Under the pieces are notes generated by a model. That model was not told the DNA's origin and made no database searches. It saw only the letters and a list, made by a program, of their open reading frames with translations. From Streptomyces poonensis (GTDB lineage Bacteria > Actinomycetota > Actinomycetes > Streptomycetales > Streptomycetaceae), in the NCBI RefSeq assembly GCF_014650915.1, contig NZ_BMVW01000013.1:143928-207927 (forward strand): DNA of 64,000 nt, read 5' to 3'. Made by a program: the position numbers and the translations under genes. Position 1 is the stretch's first letter, and every line of letters starts with the position of its first letter. Below are positions 1 through 8,264 of this stretch, in pieces.

Positions 1-3000
1 AGGCGGTCGAACTGCTGGTCGACGCCATCGGACGGGCTGATGTCCGCGCTGTGGAGAGCGGCGCCGCCGGTCTGCACGCGTCCGGGGTGAGCGCGGGTGA
101 GGTCTACCGCGGCGCCGTCGCGGTCATGATGCGCATCGTCTTCCTGCTCTTCGCGGAGGAACGGGGCCTGCTGCCGGCGGACAACGAGGTGTACGCCAAG
201 TCGTACTCGGCCCGCTTCCTGCGCGACGAGCTGAAGGCACGCGCGGACGAGGAGGGCGAGACGTCGCTGGAGCACACGACGTCGGCGTGGCACCGCCTGA
301 TAGCCCTCTTCCACGCGGTCCACGGGGGAGTGGACCACCCGGGCTCCGGCTTCCGCCTGCCCGCGTACGACGGCTCGATCTTCGACCCCGAGAAGTACCC
401 GTGGCTGGAGCTCACGACTCCGCTGTTGCCGATAGACGACCGCACGGTGCTGCACATGCTCCAGGCCGTGCAGGAGGTCCGCGTCGGCAAGGGCAAGGAC
501 CGCGAGGTCCGCACGCTCAGCTTCCGCGCGCTGGACGTCGAGCAGATCGGCTACGTGTACGAGGGCCTGCTGTCGTACGACGGGCGGCGTGCGACCGAGG
601 ACATGGCGGGGCTCATTGGCCCGGAGGGGCTTGAGCACGAGGTCGCGCTGCGGGAGCTTGAGGGGCTGGCGGCGAAGGCGGCCACGTCGTCACCGAGCGC
701 GTCGGTGAAGGCGCTGGCCAAGGCCATCCACGAGAAGTGGAAGGACCCGAAGCCGCCGGCGACGGCGGGTCAGTTGGAGAAGAAGCTCGCTCCGCTCCCG
801 GCCGAGGACGCGGCGGAGGCGCGGCGCCGGCTGAACGCGGTGACGAAGGACGCGGCACTGACGGAGCGGCTGCTGCCGTTCGTCGGCATCCTGCGGGACG
901 ACCTGCGGGGCCTGCCGACGGTGATCCCGAACGGCGCGCTGTACGTCACGGAGTCGTCGCTGCGGAAGAACACGGGGACGCACTACACGCCCCGCTTCCT
1001 GGCCGAGGAGGTCGTGCTGCACGCGCTGGAGCCCCTGGTGTACGAGCCGGGGCCGCTCCAGACGGCGGACACGACGGAGTGGCGCCTCAAGTCGGCGGAC
1101 CAGATCCTGGACCTGAAGGTCGCGGACATCGCGATGGGTTCGGCGGCGTTCCTGGTGGCGGCCTGCCGTTACCTCGGTGACCGCCTGATCGAGGCCTGGG
1201 AGAACGAGGGCCGCGTGGACGCGATGGTGTACCGGGCGGGGCGGGCGGTGGACGCCGTGACGGCGGCCGACGCCGAACAGGACCCGGTCGTGGTCGAGGC
1301 CCGGCGCCAGATCATCGAGCACTGCCTGTACGGGGTGGACATCAACCCCATGGCGGTGGAGATGGCGAAGTTGTCGCTGTGGCTGGTGTCGATGGACCCG
1401 GAGCGGCCGTTCACGTTTCTGGACGACCGGTTGGTGGCGGGGGACTCGCTGCTGGGTGTGCACACCATGGAGCAGATCCAGACGGTGCACATGAAGCCGG
1501 AGCGACAGGGCGACATCCTTGCGGAGCAGGCTCGGGAGTTGGTGGACCAGCTGACACGGGAACGTCTGGCGATCACTGCGATCAAGGGCGTGGACCTGCC
1601 GGCGCTTCAGCGGAAGAGGGAGCGGCTGGAGGAGGTCAATCGGCATTCGCGGCGGCTGCGGTTGGTGGGTGACCTGATCACGGGGGCGGCGCTGGCTACG
1701 TGTGCTTCGGGGCGGGTGCCTTGGTATGAGCAGGAGGGCGGTGAGCGGATCAGAGATCTGTTCCCGCGGGCTGCGTGGATCGTCCAGCGGATCATGGAAG
1801 ACGGGGTCGGGGACGACTCGGAGATGGTGCGCGAGGCTCAAGCCACGGCGGAGGAGTGGTTGGGGGCGGAACTGCCTGATGAGGCGCTGGAGCGCCGGCC
1901 GGTTCATTGGCCGTTGGTGTTCCCGGAGGTCTTCTCTCTGCGAGGTGGATTCGACGCGATCGTGGGGAACCCACCGTTTCTGGGCGGAAGCAAGATCACC
2001 GGAGTCCTCGGAGAGGACTATCGGGAATACCTGGTCGAGTACTTGGCGAATCAGCGGCGAGGAAAGGCCGACCTCGTCGCGTACTTCGAGCTCCGGGCGC
2101 ACACCCTGCTGCACTCTCATGGCCAGAGCGGGCTGATTGCCACCAATACCCTGGCCCAAGGGGACACCCGCGAAGTGGGACTGGACCAGCTGCAGAGTGC
2201 CGGGTTCTGTATCCGACGGGCCATCAAGAGCGCACCGTGGCCATCTTCTGCTGCGCTCGAATATTGCGCTGTCTGGACTAGCAAGGCCCGTGTAGGCCCC
2301 GCATCGGCGAAGGTTCTCGGAGGGGCGTCTATGCCCAACGGAATCAATACCTCCCTGAACCCGGAGACGCGTGAACTGTCCTGGGGCGAGAGGCTTTCGG
2401 GCGCTTCCGAATTGTGTTTCGGTGGTTGCAAGCCCGACAGTCTTGGCTTCACCCTACCGAAGGCCGAGGCGCTGAGGTGGATCGCCGAGGACCCGAAGTA
2501 CGCTGATGTCCTCTTCCCGTATCTCAACGGTCAGGACGTCAGTAATGACCCCAGACATTCCTCGGATCGATGGATTGTGAACTTCAGGGAGTGGAGCGAG
2601 GACGAGGCCCGCCGCTATGAGCGCGCGTACGCCAAGGTACTCGCCGACGTGAAGCCGGACTGTGAGCAGAAGAATGCGAAGTCTTATGCCGGGCTGATGG
2701 AACGATGGTGGCAGTACTGGCGGCCACGTGGCGAGATGACGCGCGCCCTGCGTGGCCTCGAGCAGTGCGTTGTCATCACCGTCGTGAGCAAGGCGGTGAT
2801 GCCGGTTTTGGTCAGCACCGACCAGGTCTTCTCCCATCGTTTGGCTGTCTTCGCGTCCGCGGACCCGGCGATGCTCGCCCTGCTGAGTAGCGCTGCCCAC
2901 TATTGGTGGACCATCGACCGCACCTCCACGCTGGAAACGCGGATCAACTACAGTCCGACCGATGTCTTCGAAACGCTCGTACGTCCGCCGTTCACCGAGC

Positions 3001-3524
3001 GGCTTCGGGCTGCGGGCCACCGGCTCGACGAATACCGCCGGGACATGATGCTCGCCCGCGACATGGGCTTGACCGACACCTACAACCTGGTCCACGACCC
3101 CGACTGCCGGGACGAGGACATCATCGAGTTGCGCCGCATCCATGTGGAGATCGACAGGGCCACCGTCGAGGCGTACGGCTGGCACGACCTCCTGGACGAT
3201 TCCGGCCAGACTGCGGCTGCCGACCCGACCCACGAGACGTTCCCGCTCGATCACGATTTCTATGAGACTGACCAAGGCACGCGCTACTCAATCGGCCTCC
3301 TCGCCCGAACCGAGATCATCGACCGTCTCCGCCAGTTGAATCACCAGGCATATGCCGACGAGGTTCAGCTCGGTCTGCACAAGGGCGTGACAGAGAAGAA
3401 AGCACGAGAGAAGCACCCCGACTTGCCCCCGCCGTCCTCCGAGGCCATCCGGAAGCACAAGGAGCAGTCTGCCGTGCGAGGTGGGTCGCATTTCGGTGAA
3501 GGCACTGAGGGTGCTCTGTTTTGA
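1..3524 (+). CDS. drmMI: DrmMI-like N6-adenine DNA methylase (5' partial)
   Basis: Large Eco57I/Pgl-type adenine-specific DNA methyltransferase, probably the modification enzyme of a class 1 DISARM system that marks host DNA. The SAM-binding motif reads ADIAMGSAAFL (nt about 1120-1155), followed by a MAVEMAKLSLWL helix and the catalytic motif GNPPF (nt about 1965-1980). The C-terminal half, with a late AYGWHDL segment, is probably target recognition. The frame is open through the left edge from base 3, so the GTG at 51 is not necessarily the start and the gene probably begins outside the window; 1173 residues are visible. An imperfect hairpin follows the stop. In class 1 DISARM the neighbours are drmD upstream and drmA downstream; here drmA is about 18 kb away. 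A solitary type IIL/BREX-like methylase is the main alternative. Confidence 0.75.
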   Translation, partial: AVELLVDAIGRADVRAVESGAAGLHASGVSAGEVYRGAVAVMMRIVFLLFAEERGLLPADNEVYAKSYSARFLRDELKARADEEGETSLEHTTSAWHRLIALFHAVHGGVDHPGSGFRLPAYDGSIFDPEKYPWLELTTPLLPIDDRTVLHMLQAVQEVRVGKGKDREVRTLSFRALDVEQIGYVYEGLLSYDGRRATEDMAGLIGPEGLEHEVALRELEGLAAKAATSSPSASVKALAKAIHEKWKDPKPPATAGQLEKKLAPLPAEDAAEARRRLNAVTKDAALTERLLPFVGILRDDLRGLPTVIPNGALYVTESSLRKNTGTHYTPRFLAEEVVLHALEPLVYEPGPLQTADTTEWRLKSADQILDLKVADIAMGSAAFLVAACRYLGDRLIEAWENEGRVDAMVYRAGRAVDAVTAADAEQDPVVVEARRQIIEHCLYGVDINPMAVEMAKLSLWLVSMDPERPFTFLDDRLVAGDSLLGVHTMEQIQTVHMKPERQGDILAEQARELVDQLTRERLAITAIKGVDLPALQRKRERLEEVNRHSRRLRLVGDLITGAALATCASGRVPWYEQEGGERIRDLFPRAAWIVQRIMEDGVGDDSEMVREAQATAEEWLGAELPDEALERRPVHWPLVFPEVFSLRGGFDAIVGNPPFLGGSKITGVLGEDYREYLVEYLANQRRGKADLVAYFELRAHTLLHSHGQSGLIATNTLAQGDTREVGLDQLQSAGFCIRRAIKSAPWPSSAALEYCAVWTSKARVGPASAKVLGGASMPNGINTSLNPETRELSWGERLSGASELCFGGCKPDSLGFTLPKAEALRWIAEDPKYADVLFPYLNGQDVSNDPRHSSDRWIVNFREWSEDEARRYERAYAKVLADVKPDCEQKNAKSYAGLMERWWQYWRPRGEMTRALRGLEQCVVITVVSKAVMPVLVSTDQVFSHRLAVFASADPAMLALLSSAAHYWWTIDRTSTLETRINYSPTDVFETLVRPPFTERLRAAGHRLDEYRRDMMLARDMGLTDTYNLVHDPDCRDEDIIELRRIHVEIDRATVEAYGWHDLLDDSGQTAAADPTHETFPLDHDFYETDQGTRYSIGLLARTEIIDRLRQLNHQAYADEVQLGLHKGVTEKKAREKHPDLPPPSSEAIRKHKEQSAVRGGSHFGEGTEGALF

Positions 3525-3540
3525 GTCGCCAGCATGACAA

Positions 3541-3581
3541 CGGGCTCGTTCACGTCATCCCGAGTGATGTGAAGGAGCCCG
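3541..3581. terminator. Imperfect hairpin between the methylase gene and an opposing pseudogene
   Basis: Stem CGGGCTCGTTCACGTCA against TGATGTGAAGGAGCCCG, two mismatches, 7-nt loop. It lies 17 nt after the methylase stop, between two convergent reading directions, which fits a bidirectional terminator. Confidence 0.55.
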
Positions 3582-3609
3582 CTGTTCTGCTCAGGGACTG
3601 CGTTCAGTC

Positions 3610-3850
3610 CTACTCCACCGCGAGCGCCATGAACGCCGCCCACTCGCCCCGGCCGACTCGCAGCACAGGCCCGCGCGAAGACGGCACGCGCGTACGCCTC
3701 GGTCTGCAACAGCCCCGGCACCAGCAACGGTTCGTACGAGAAGCGGCTCACGACCTCCGCCTCGATGAGCGCGAAGTTACGGAATAACCGCGGCAATTCC
3801 GCCCGGTCGACCTCGTCCTGGAGCTTCCGCCACTCACGACGACCGGGTGA
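3610..3850 (-). pseudogene. Fused remnant of an XRE/DUF5753 regulator and a DUF397 gene
   Basis: On the minus strand the segment reads RAELPRLFRNFALIEAE followed by YEPLLVPGLLQTEAYARAVF, the core of the DUF5753 domain found in Streptomyces XRE regulators. It then jumps, with a frame change, into PVLRVGRGEWAAFMALAVE-stop, the classic DUF397 C-terminus. The helix-turn-helix, the end of DUF5753 and the start of DUF397 are all missing. The simplest reading is a deletion that joined two adjacent genes of a WhiJ-like cluster. The remnant ends abruptly where a plus-strand ATPase-like gene begins. Confidence 0.8.
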
Positions 3851-4348
3851 ACCAGCAAGCGACCACCCCCGAATCGCCCGCTGCCATCACCGAGTTCAGC
3901 GTACGGCTCAGCAGTACCAGACGCGGCGCCCGACTAGCGCGCACGCTCGCCGTGCAACAGCTCGCCGAGTGGTGCGGCGTACCGCATGACCCCGACACCG
4001 CCCAGACGGTAGCCCTCGTCACAGCCGAGCTGGCGTCCAACGCCATCACCCCCGGCCATCTACCCGGCCGGGACTTCTGCCTGACGCTGCTTCTCCTGCC
4101 TCACGCGTTCCGTATCGAGGTGACTGACACCCGCCCGGAGCACACGCCAGCACACCAACCCGCACCCACCCCAACCACAGCCCGCCGCCGACGCCACATC
4201 GGGCCGCGGCCTGCTTCTCGTCGGGGCGTACGCACACCGCTGGGGCTGTACCGCCCGCGATGCGTACACCAAGACCGTGCGGGCGGAGGTGCTGCTCCGC
4301 CCTTGGGCGCGTAACTGCGGGACTCGTGCGGATTTCTGTCAGGGATGA
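3847..4348 (+). pseudogene. Frameshifted HATPase_c_2 (anti-sigma-factor-like ATPase) gene
   Basis: The N-terminal part (MNQQATTPES onwards) carries VALVTAELASNAITPG, the N-box region of the small ATP-binding proteins that pair with XRE/DUF397 genes in Streptomyces. The expected G-box, SGRGLLLVGAYAHRWGC, is present from about 4199 but one frame away (+1), ending at a TGA at 4346-4348. The shift lies between about 4140 and 4187. In the original frame the protein runs into a basic tail ending at 4314. Together with the adjacent DUF5753/DUF397 remnant this is a decayed three-gene WhiJ-type cluster. A sequencing error could cause the frameshift, but the broken neighbour argues for real decay. Confidence 0.7.
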
Positions 4349-4516
4349 AGCTGCCGATGTGGTGTGAGGTCAACCTGCGAGATCGCGGTGTAACTGACCC
4401 ACCTCTGTGGCGCTCGACGGGGTGCGCACGGCACTGACAGTGGTGCGTGCCAGCAATGGTGAGCGCTCAACTCCTGCGGCGTGGAGACTGTACGAGGGAA
4501 CCCCTGGTGAAATCCT

Positions 4517-4550
4517 TGTAATGTCCAATGACTACACTTCCTTCATTACA
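4517..4550. promoter_or_regulatory. AT-rich region with TGTAATG-N20-CATTACA inverted repeat
   Basis: A block of about 60 nt with low GC precedes the endonuclease-like gene. It holds a perfect 7-bp inverted repeat, TGTAATG (4517-4523) and CATTACA (4544-4550), ending 25 nt before the proposed GTG start. It is a candidate promoter/operator; no regulator is assigned. Confidence 0.4.
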
Positions 4551-4575
4551 CATTCACTTGCGATGGAGGGGCGTT

Positions 4576-6396
4576 GTGGCTGTGTTCGACCAGGCCGACA
4601 CCACGGCAGAAGAAGAGATGTCGGACAGTGGGATGCGGCCCGACGTGCCTCCCACTCCGCGCCCGGTGCCCGACTGGCAGGCGGCGGAACGCAACGCGCT
4701 CGCGTGGGTCAGGTGGCTCGGCTTTCCGCAGGCGGAGCCGACCCGCGATGGCTCCGACGCGGGACTGGACATAGCCGGCCCCGGAATATACGGCCAGGTG
4801 AAGTTCCATGGGAAGGCGATCCCGCCTAACCTGATACAGCAACTTTTCGGGGCGCGTGGCTTGAACGATGGCGAGATGCTCTTCTTCGCCAATTCTGGGT
4901 ACACCGCTGCGGCGATCACTACCGCAGACCGGTTGAATGTCGGCTGCTTCACCTACTCTCCCGCGGACGGAATGATTGCGCCCGCGAACCGCTACGCGGC
5001 CGAACTGATGGAACGTGCGATGTCCCCGGAAGCCGAGGAAGAGCGCGAAATGCGGGCTGAGGAGGAGAGGCGGAAGAAGGAAAAGAAGAAGCAGAAGAAA
5101 CTGGCCAAGAAGCAGAAGAAGATTCAGCGGATCACCGAAGCCGGCGAAATGGTGATGAGCGAGGTGGCGAGTAAAGCCGCCACCGTTGCAGCGGTCGCCG
5201 ACCCCGGGTTGTCAAGCGATGAGCGGCGCAAGCTCCTGGCGGACCTGGACAAGGAACAGTTGGATCTGCTGGTGGCCTGCCTGCTGATCCGTGACGGATT
5301 CAACCCCTCGCGCTCCCGAACGATAATGGCCGACGGATTCCAGGGAGTGACCGCCTATTGGGCGAAGCACCCCGACATCGAGGTTCTCGAAACGGAGAGC
5401 GGCGAAAGGTTCGAGCCACTCTCGGTGACGTGTTTGAGTGCCTCCATCGGTCAGGAGGAGGCTTTGCGAGAGCTGCTCGAACTTTACGACGAAGACCTGT
5501 GGCGGAAGCTTCACACTCATGACGGTGTGGTCGTCCCCATGGCAGGGGGATGGCTCGCTCCAGGGGCGCCCATGCCGCACTTCAAGGTTGAGGTCGATGC
5601 GACTCTGCTCCGTTTCACCGGGGAGACGGAGTACACGACAGTGGACCTCTCCGTGTACGGGAACAGGCTCATGGTCACCACGCTCCCGCTCGACAGCGCA
5701 ACCCGCGCCCGGATTGCGCAGCAGCCATGCGTGTACCTTGTTGATCTGGACATGCTCGACTGGTGGTGCCGTGAGAGGTTGTCGCTGGACATCGAGTACG
5801 AGTCGGTGCCGTCGCCCGGGACGAAGACCGTCGGCCGCATCACCGGCTTGGGATTCAAGCCCCTGCCGGACGACTCGTCGTGGCGCCTTGCACTGGGGGC
5901 GCGGCAGATCGTCGCCGCGGAACTGGACGAGGACTCGTTCGGCCAGTACCTGTGCGCGCTGCTGGTCCGGGACGGATTCACGGTGATGTCCCACCTCCCC
6001 GGTGGTTCACGTGGGACTTTCATGGTGCAGCTGCCGGAGTCGACGTCCGCCTCAGAGCTCTTCGGCGTGGTCAGCTATAGCAAGACCTATCTCATGGATC
6101 GCGCCAACATGGCGGATCCGGAGTATGTCGACAGGGCCGCGCGCGACCACATCACAGAGATCTCGGAACTGTCAGACAGTCTGTCCGGGGTGGGCGAGAT
6201 CTTCAGCCTGTGGATGCACGTCGCCGACAGCGCGATCCCCTCGCACATACGTGACGAGATGGGCATGCCGGAGGGTGTCATGCTGCTGGAGGCCGGGGGG
6301 CTCGCCGCGTGGGCCGAGATGTGTCTGCAGGTGACCGTCGACGTCATCGGTGATGGCAAGGGGAAAATCGATCTGCAGCTGGTGCCCGTGGCGTGA
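4576..6396 (+). CDS. Mrr-like restriction endonuclease domain protein with repeated helical modules
   Basis: Predicted 606-residue protein; GTG 4576 is preferred because GGAGGGG lies 4 nt upstream. Residues about 30-125 look like a PD-(D/E)XK domain: GLDIAG (Asp65) then YGQVKF (Gln74-Val-Lys76), the D...QxK arrangement of Mrr-type endonucleases. A lysine/glutamate-rich, probably coiled segment follows (about residues 154-184). Two later segments, LLVACLLIRDGF and YLCALLVRDGFTV, resemble each other and the opening helix of Mrr domains, suggesting degenerate duplicated modules. The rest is not recognised. It lies between defence genes and after a decayed regulator cluster, so an antiphage nuclease is likely but unproven. 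A terminator is not obvious. Confidence 0.65.
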   Translation: MAVFDQADTTAEEEMSDSGMRPDVPPTPRPVPDWQAAERNALAWVRWLGFPQAEPTRDGSDAGLDIAGPGIYGQVKFHGKAIPPNLIQQLFGARGLNDGEMLFFANSGYTAAAITTADRLNVGCFTYSPADGMIAPANRYAAELMERAMSPEAEEEREMRAEEERRKKEKKKQKKLAKKQKKIQRITEAGEMVMSEVASKAATVAAVADPGLSSDERRKLLADLDKEQLDLLVACLLIRDGFNPSRSRTIMADGFQGVTAYWAKHPDIEVLETESGERFEPLSVTCLSASIGQEEALRELLELYDEDLWRKLHTHDGVVVPMAGGWLAPGAPMPHFKVEVDATLLRFTGETEYTTVDLSVYGNRLMVTTLPLDSATRARIAQQPCVYLVDLDMLDWWCRERLSLDIEYESVPSPGTKTVGRITGLGFKPLPDDSSWRLALGARQIVAAELDEDSFGQYLCALLVRDGFTVMSHLPGGSRGTFMVQLPESTSASELFGVVSYSKTYLMDRANMADPEYVDRAARDHITEISELSDSLSGVGEIFSLWMHVADSAIPSHIRDEMGMPEGVMLLEAGGLAAWAEMCLQVTVDVIGDGKGKIDLQLVPVA

Positions 6397-6643
6397 TCGC
6401 CTCCGGGTGACGAGAACGGGCGTGCGAGCCGAGCCGCATCGCGATCAAGCCCGGCGACCGAGAGAGCCGACCCGAATTGACGCGCAAGTGGTGCCGCTTG
6501 CCCTGGGTGACGAGGTGCCGCCCAAGCGCGCGGCATGGGAAGGCACGATGCGGCCGGGGTTAAGCCGCCAGCCGGCCACCGGTCTTCGAGCAAATCGGTG
6601 GCCGGGGCGGTGAAAACTCGTCGAGTTCCGCGCGGACGATGCC

Positions 6644-6655
6644 TAACCTGGCCAC
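6644..6655 (+). promoter_or_regulatory. Possible -10 element of a leaderless transcript
   Basis: TAACCT sits exactly 6 nt before the ATG at 6656 and there is no Shine-Dalgarno sequence, the arrangement seen in leaderless actinobacterial mRNAs. The -35 region is weak. Confidence 0.35.
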
Positions 6656-6985
6656 ATGCCAGCCGGGAAAACCTCCTTCGTCTGCCTGCCCTGCCGGGCC
6701 TCGTACAAGCAGCCCTACGACAGGGACAGGCCGAACCGGACCTGTCCCCGCTGCGCGAAGCCGCTGATCCATGCGGGGTCGGCCTTCGCCGCGCCCCCGC
6801 GGCGGGACACCGAGGCATGGAGGGTGCTGTCCGTCCTGCTGCACGCGGGCGTCGGCTTCCACAAGAGCTGCTGCGGTGGGCCTGGATGGCGCCCGCGCAC
6901 CCTGCGGGAGGTCCGCGAGCGGATGACGTACGCCCGCCGTACCGGGGAACCCATTGCCAGAGCGCTTGTCCGCTTCAATGTGTAG
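6656..6985 (+). CDS. Small zinc-ribbon protein, conserved in Streptomyces
   Basis: A 109-residue cytosolic protein with two Cys pairs near the N-terminus (CLPC and CPRC) that would form a zinc ribbon, then a conserved HAGVGFHKSCCGGPG block and RPRTLREVRERM. Relatives in streptomycetes are often labelled deoxyxylulose-5-phosphate synthase, which is wrong because the protein is far too small and has no thiamin site. The function is unknown. It is probably a stand-alone unit. Confidence 0.75.
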   Translation: MPAGKTSFVCLPCRASYKQPYDRDRPNRTCPRCAKPLIHAGSAFAAPPRRDTEAWRVLSVLLHAGVGFHKSCCGGPGWRPRTLREVRERMTYARRTGEPIARALVRFNV

Positions 6986-7102
6986 GGGAGCGCACCACAC
7001 CGGCTACTCCCACTCGCCGGCGCGTGGGAGTAGCCGTGACCTGCAAACACAGGTCGTGATCCGGTCGTCGTGCCTATGCGTTGATCGCGAGACACTCCTA
7101 CC

Positions 7103-7486
7103 GTGACCCGCCACTGCTGCACCGCGATGACGAACCAGGCCGACTGGCACTGTGACCAGCACGATGCACCCTTCGACTGTCCCGAGGCCCTGGTCCACTT
7201 CAACGCCCACTTCCAGGAGTACGGGCTGATCGTTCACGACGGTGGTGCATCGAGCATCGGGATCGACTTCTGCCCCTGGTGCGGACAGCGGCTGCCCGAG
7301 TCGCAGCGGGACCGGTGGTTCGACGAGCTGGAGACCCGTGGGATCGACCCGTGGGAGGACGACATCCCCGACGAGTTCCAGGATGCGCGCCGGCTCAGCT
7401 CGACGCCGTGGCCGCGCAAGGGACAACAGGTAGTCCCTCGAACCACGTCCACAAGCACGTCCGGATCAGGCCCAGCGGGCTCCTAG
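7103..7486 (+). CDS. DUF6980-like small protein
   Basis: A 127-residue protein starting MTRHCCTAMTNQADWHC. It contains EYGLIVHDGG and FCPWCGQRLPES, a zinc-binding knuckle followed by a short motif typical of a small Streptomyces family (DUF6980, from memory). GTG 7103 is chosen because it keeps the conserved HCC near the start. The last 30 residues are low complexity. The role is unknown. Confidence 0.65.
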   Translation: MTRHCCTAMTNQADWHCDQHDAPFDCPEALVHFNAHFQEYGLIVHDGGASSIGIDFCPWCGQRLPESQRDRWFDELETRGIDPWEDDIPDEFQDARRLSSTPWPRKGQQVVPRTTSTSTSGSGPAGS

Positions 7487-7632
7487 TGCTCCAGTGCGCC
7501 TTCGTGTTCCATGAGCCGGGGGAAGCCCCGAGAGTCGTCGGTAGTGGCTGCGTCGGGTGATTAATTGATGCCCTCTGTGCCGGCCCGACCAGTTCGGTGG
7601 CTCGCCGCGGAGCTCGAAGCCGGACTCGGATT

Positions 7633-8160
7633 TCAGGTCAGGACCAGCCAGCGGCGGCCGTCGATGAGTTCTCGGGCTGCGTCGAGGTGGCCGGCATGGC
7701 ACGCGGTCTCGGTGATGACATGCAGCAGGACGTCGCGCAGGGTGTGCAGGTGCGGTTCACCGAACAGGTCGCGGGGCCACCAGGCCAATGCGGCGTCGGT
7801 GGGGGTCGCGGTGATGACGGCATCGGCAAGTGCTGCCTCCTTCCGGTATCGGTCGAGTACGTCGACGGCCGGCACGTCCGGGGCGACCTTCCACGCTTCG
7901 TCGCCGCTGGTCAGGTTGCGGATGACTTCCTTGTCCCCGGCGACGACCGCGCGGAACCAGAACCGTTCCACATCCAGCGCGAGGTGTTGGACCAGCCCCA
8001 GACAGTGCCATCCGGAGGGCAGCACGGGCCGTCGCAGATCCTTCGCGTCGAGCCCGTCGAGGATGCCGAGGACGTGGCGGCGCTGCCCGCCCAGGACGTT
8101 GAGAAGCGCACTGACCTCACTGCCCGAAGGTGTTTCGCTCAAGTTTTCGATCACGGTCAC
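7633..8160 (-). CDS. DinB family protein (DUF664)
   Basis: Predicted 175 residues from a GTG at 8160 (VTVIENLSE...). The frame is open further upstream but that extension is low-complexity and unlike the family. The four-helix DinB fold is indicated by the metal-site helices LGLVQHLALDVERFWF and LLHVITETACHAGHLD, ending in the usual AARELIDGR. Such proteins bind a divalent metal and many act as thiol-dependent transferases; no substrate can be given. It is tail-to-tail with the preceding small gene. Confidence 0.8.
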   Translation of the reverse strand: MTVIENLSETPSGSEVSALLNVLGGQRRHVLGILDGLDAKDLRRPVLPSGWHCLGLVQHLALDVERFWFRAVVAGDKEVIRNLTSGDEAWKVAPDVPAVDVLDRYRKEAALADAVITATPTDAALAWWPRDLFGEPHLHTLRDVLLHVITETACHAGHLDAARELIDGRRWLVLT

Positions 8161-8264
8161 CCAGGATGCCCGAATACCTGCGTGGGCGCGGGAGGTTCGG
8201 ACCAATGCACCGTTTCTCGCAGGGATCACACGAGCGGGGCCGGCCGGACAGCGAGGGTGATCGT

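Noticed and set aside
1..3524. Reading the methylase as PglX of a BREX/Pgl system
   Set aside because: No other BREX or Pgl genes (PglZ, PglY, BrxC-like) occur in the window, whereas drmABC do; the edge gene fits DrmMI better, though this is not proven.
6656..6985. Deoxyxylulose-5-phosphate synthase
   Set aside because: Homologues carry this label, but at 109 residues with a zinc ribbon and no thiamin-binding motif it cannot be that enzyme.
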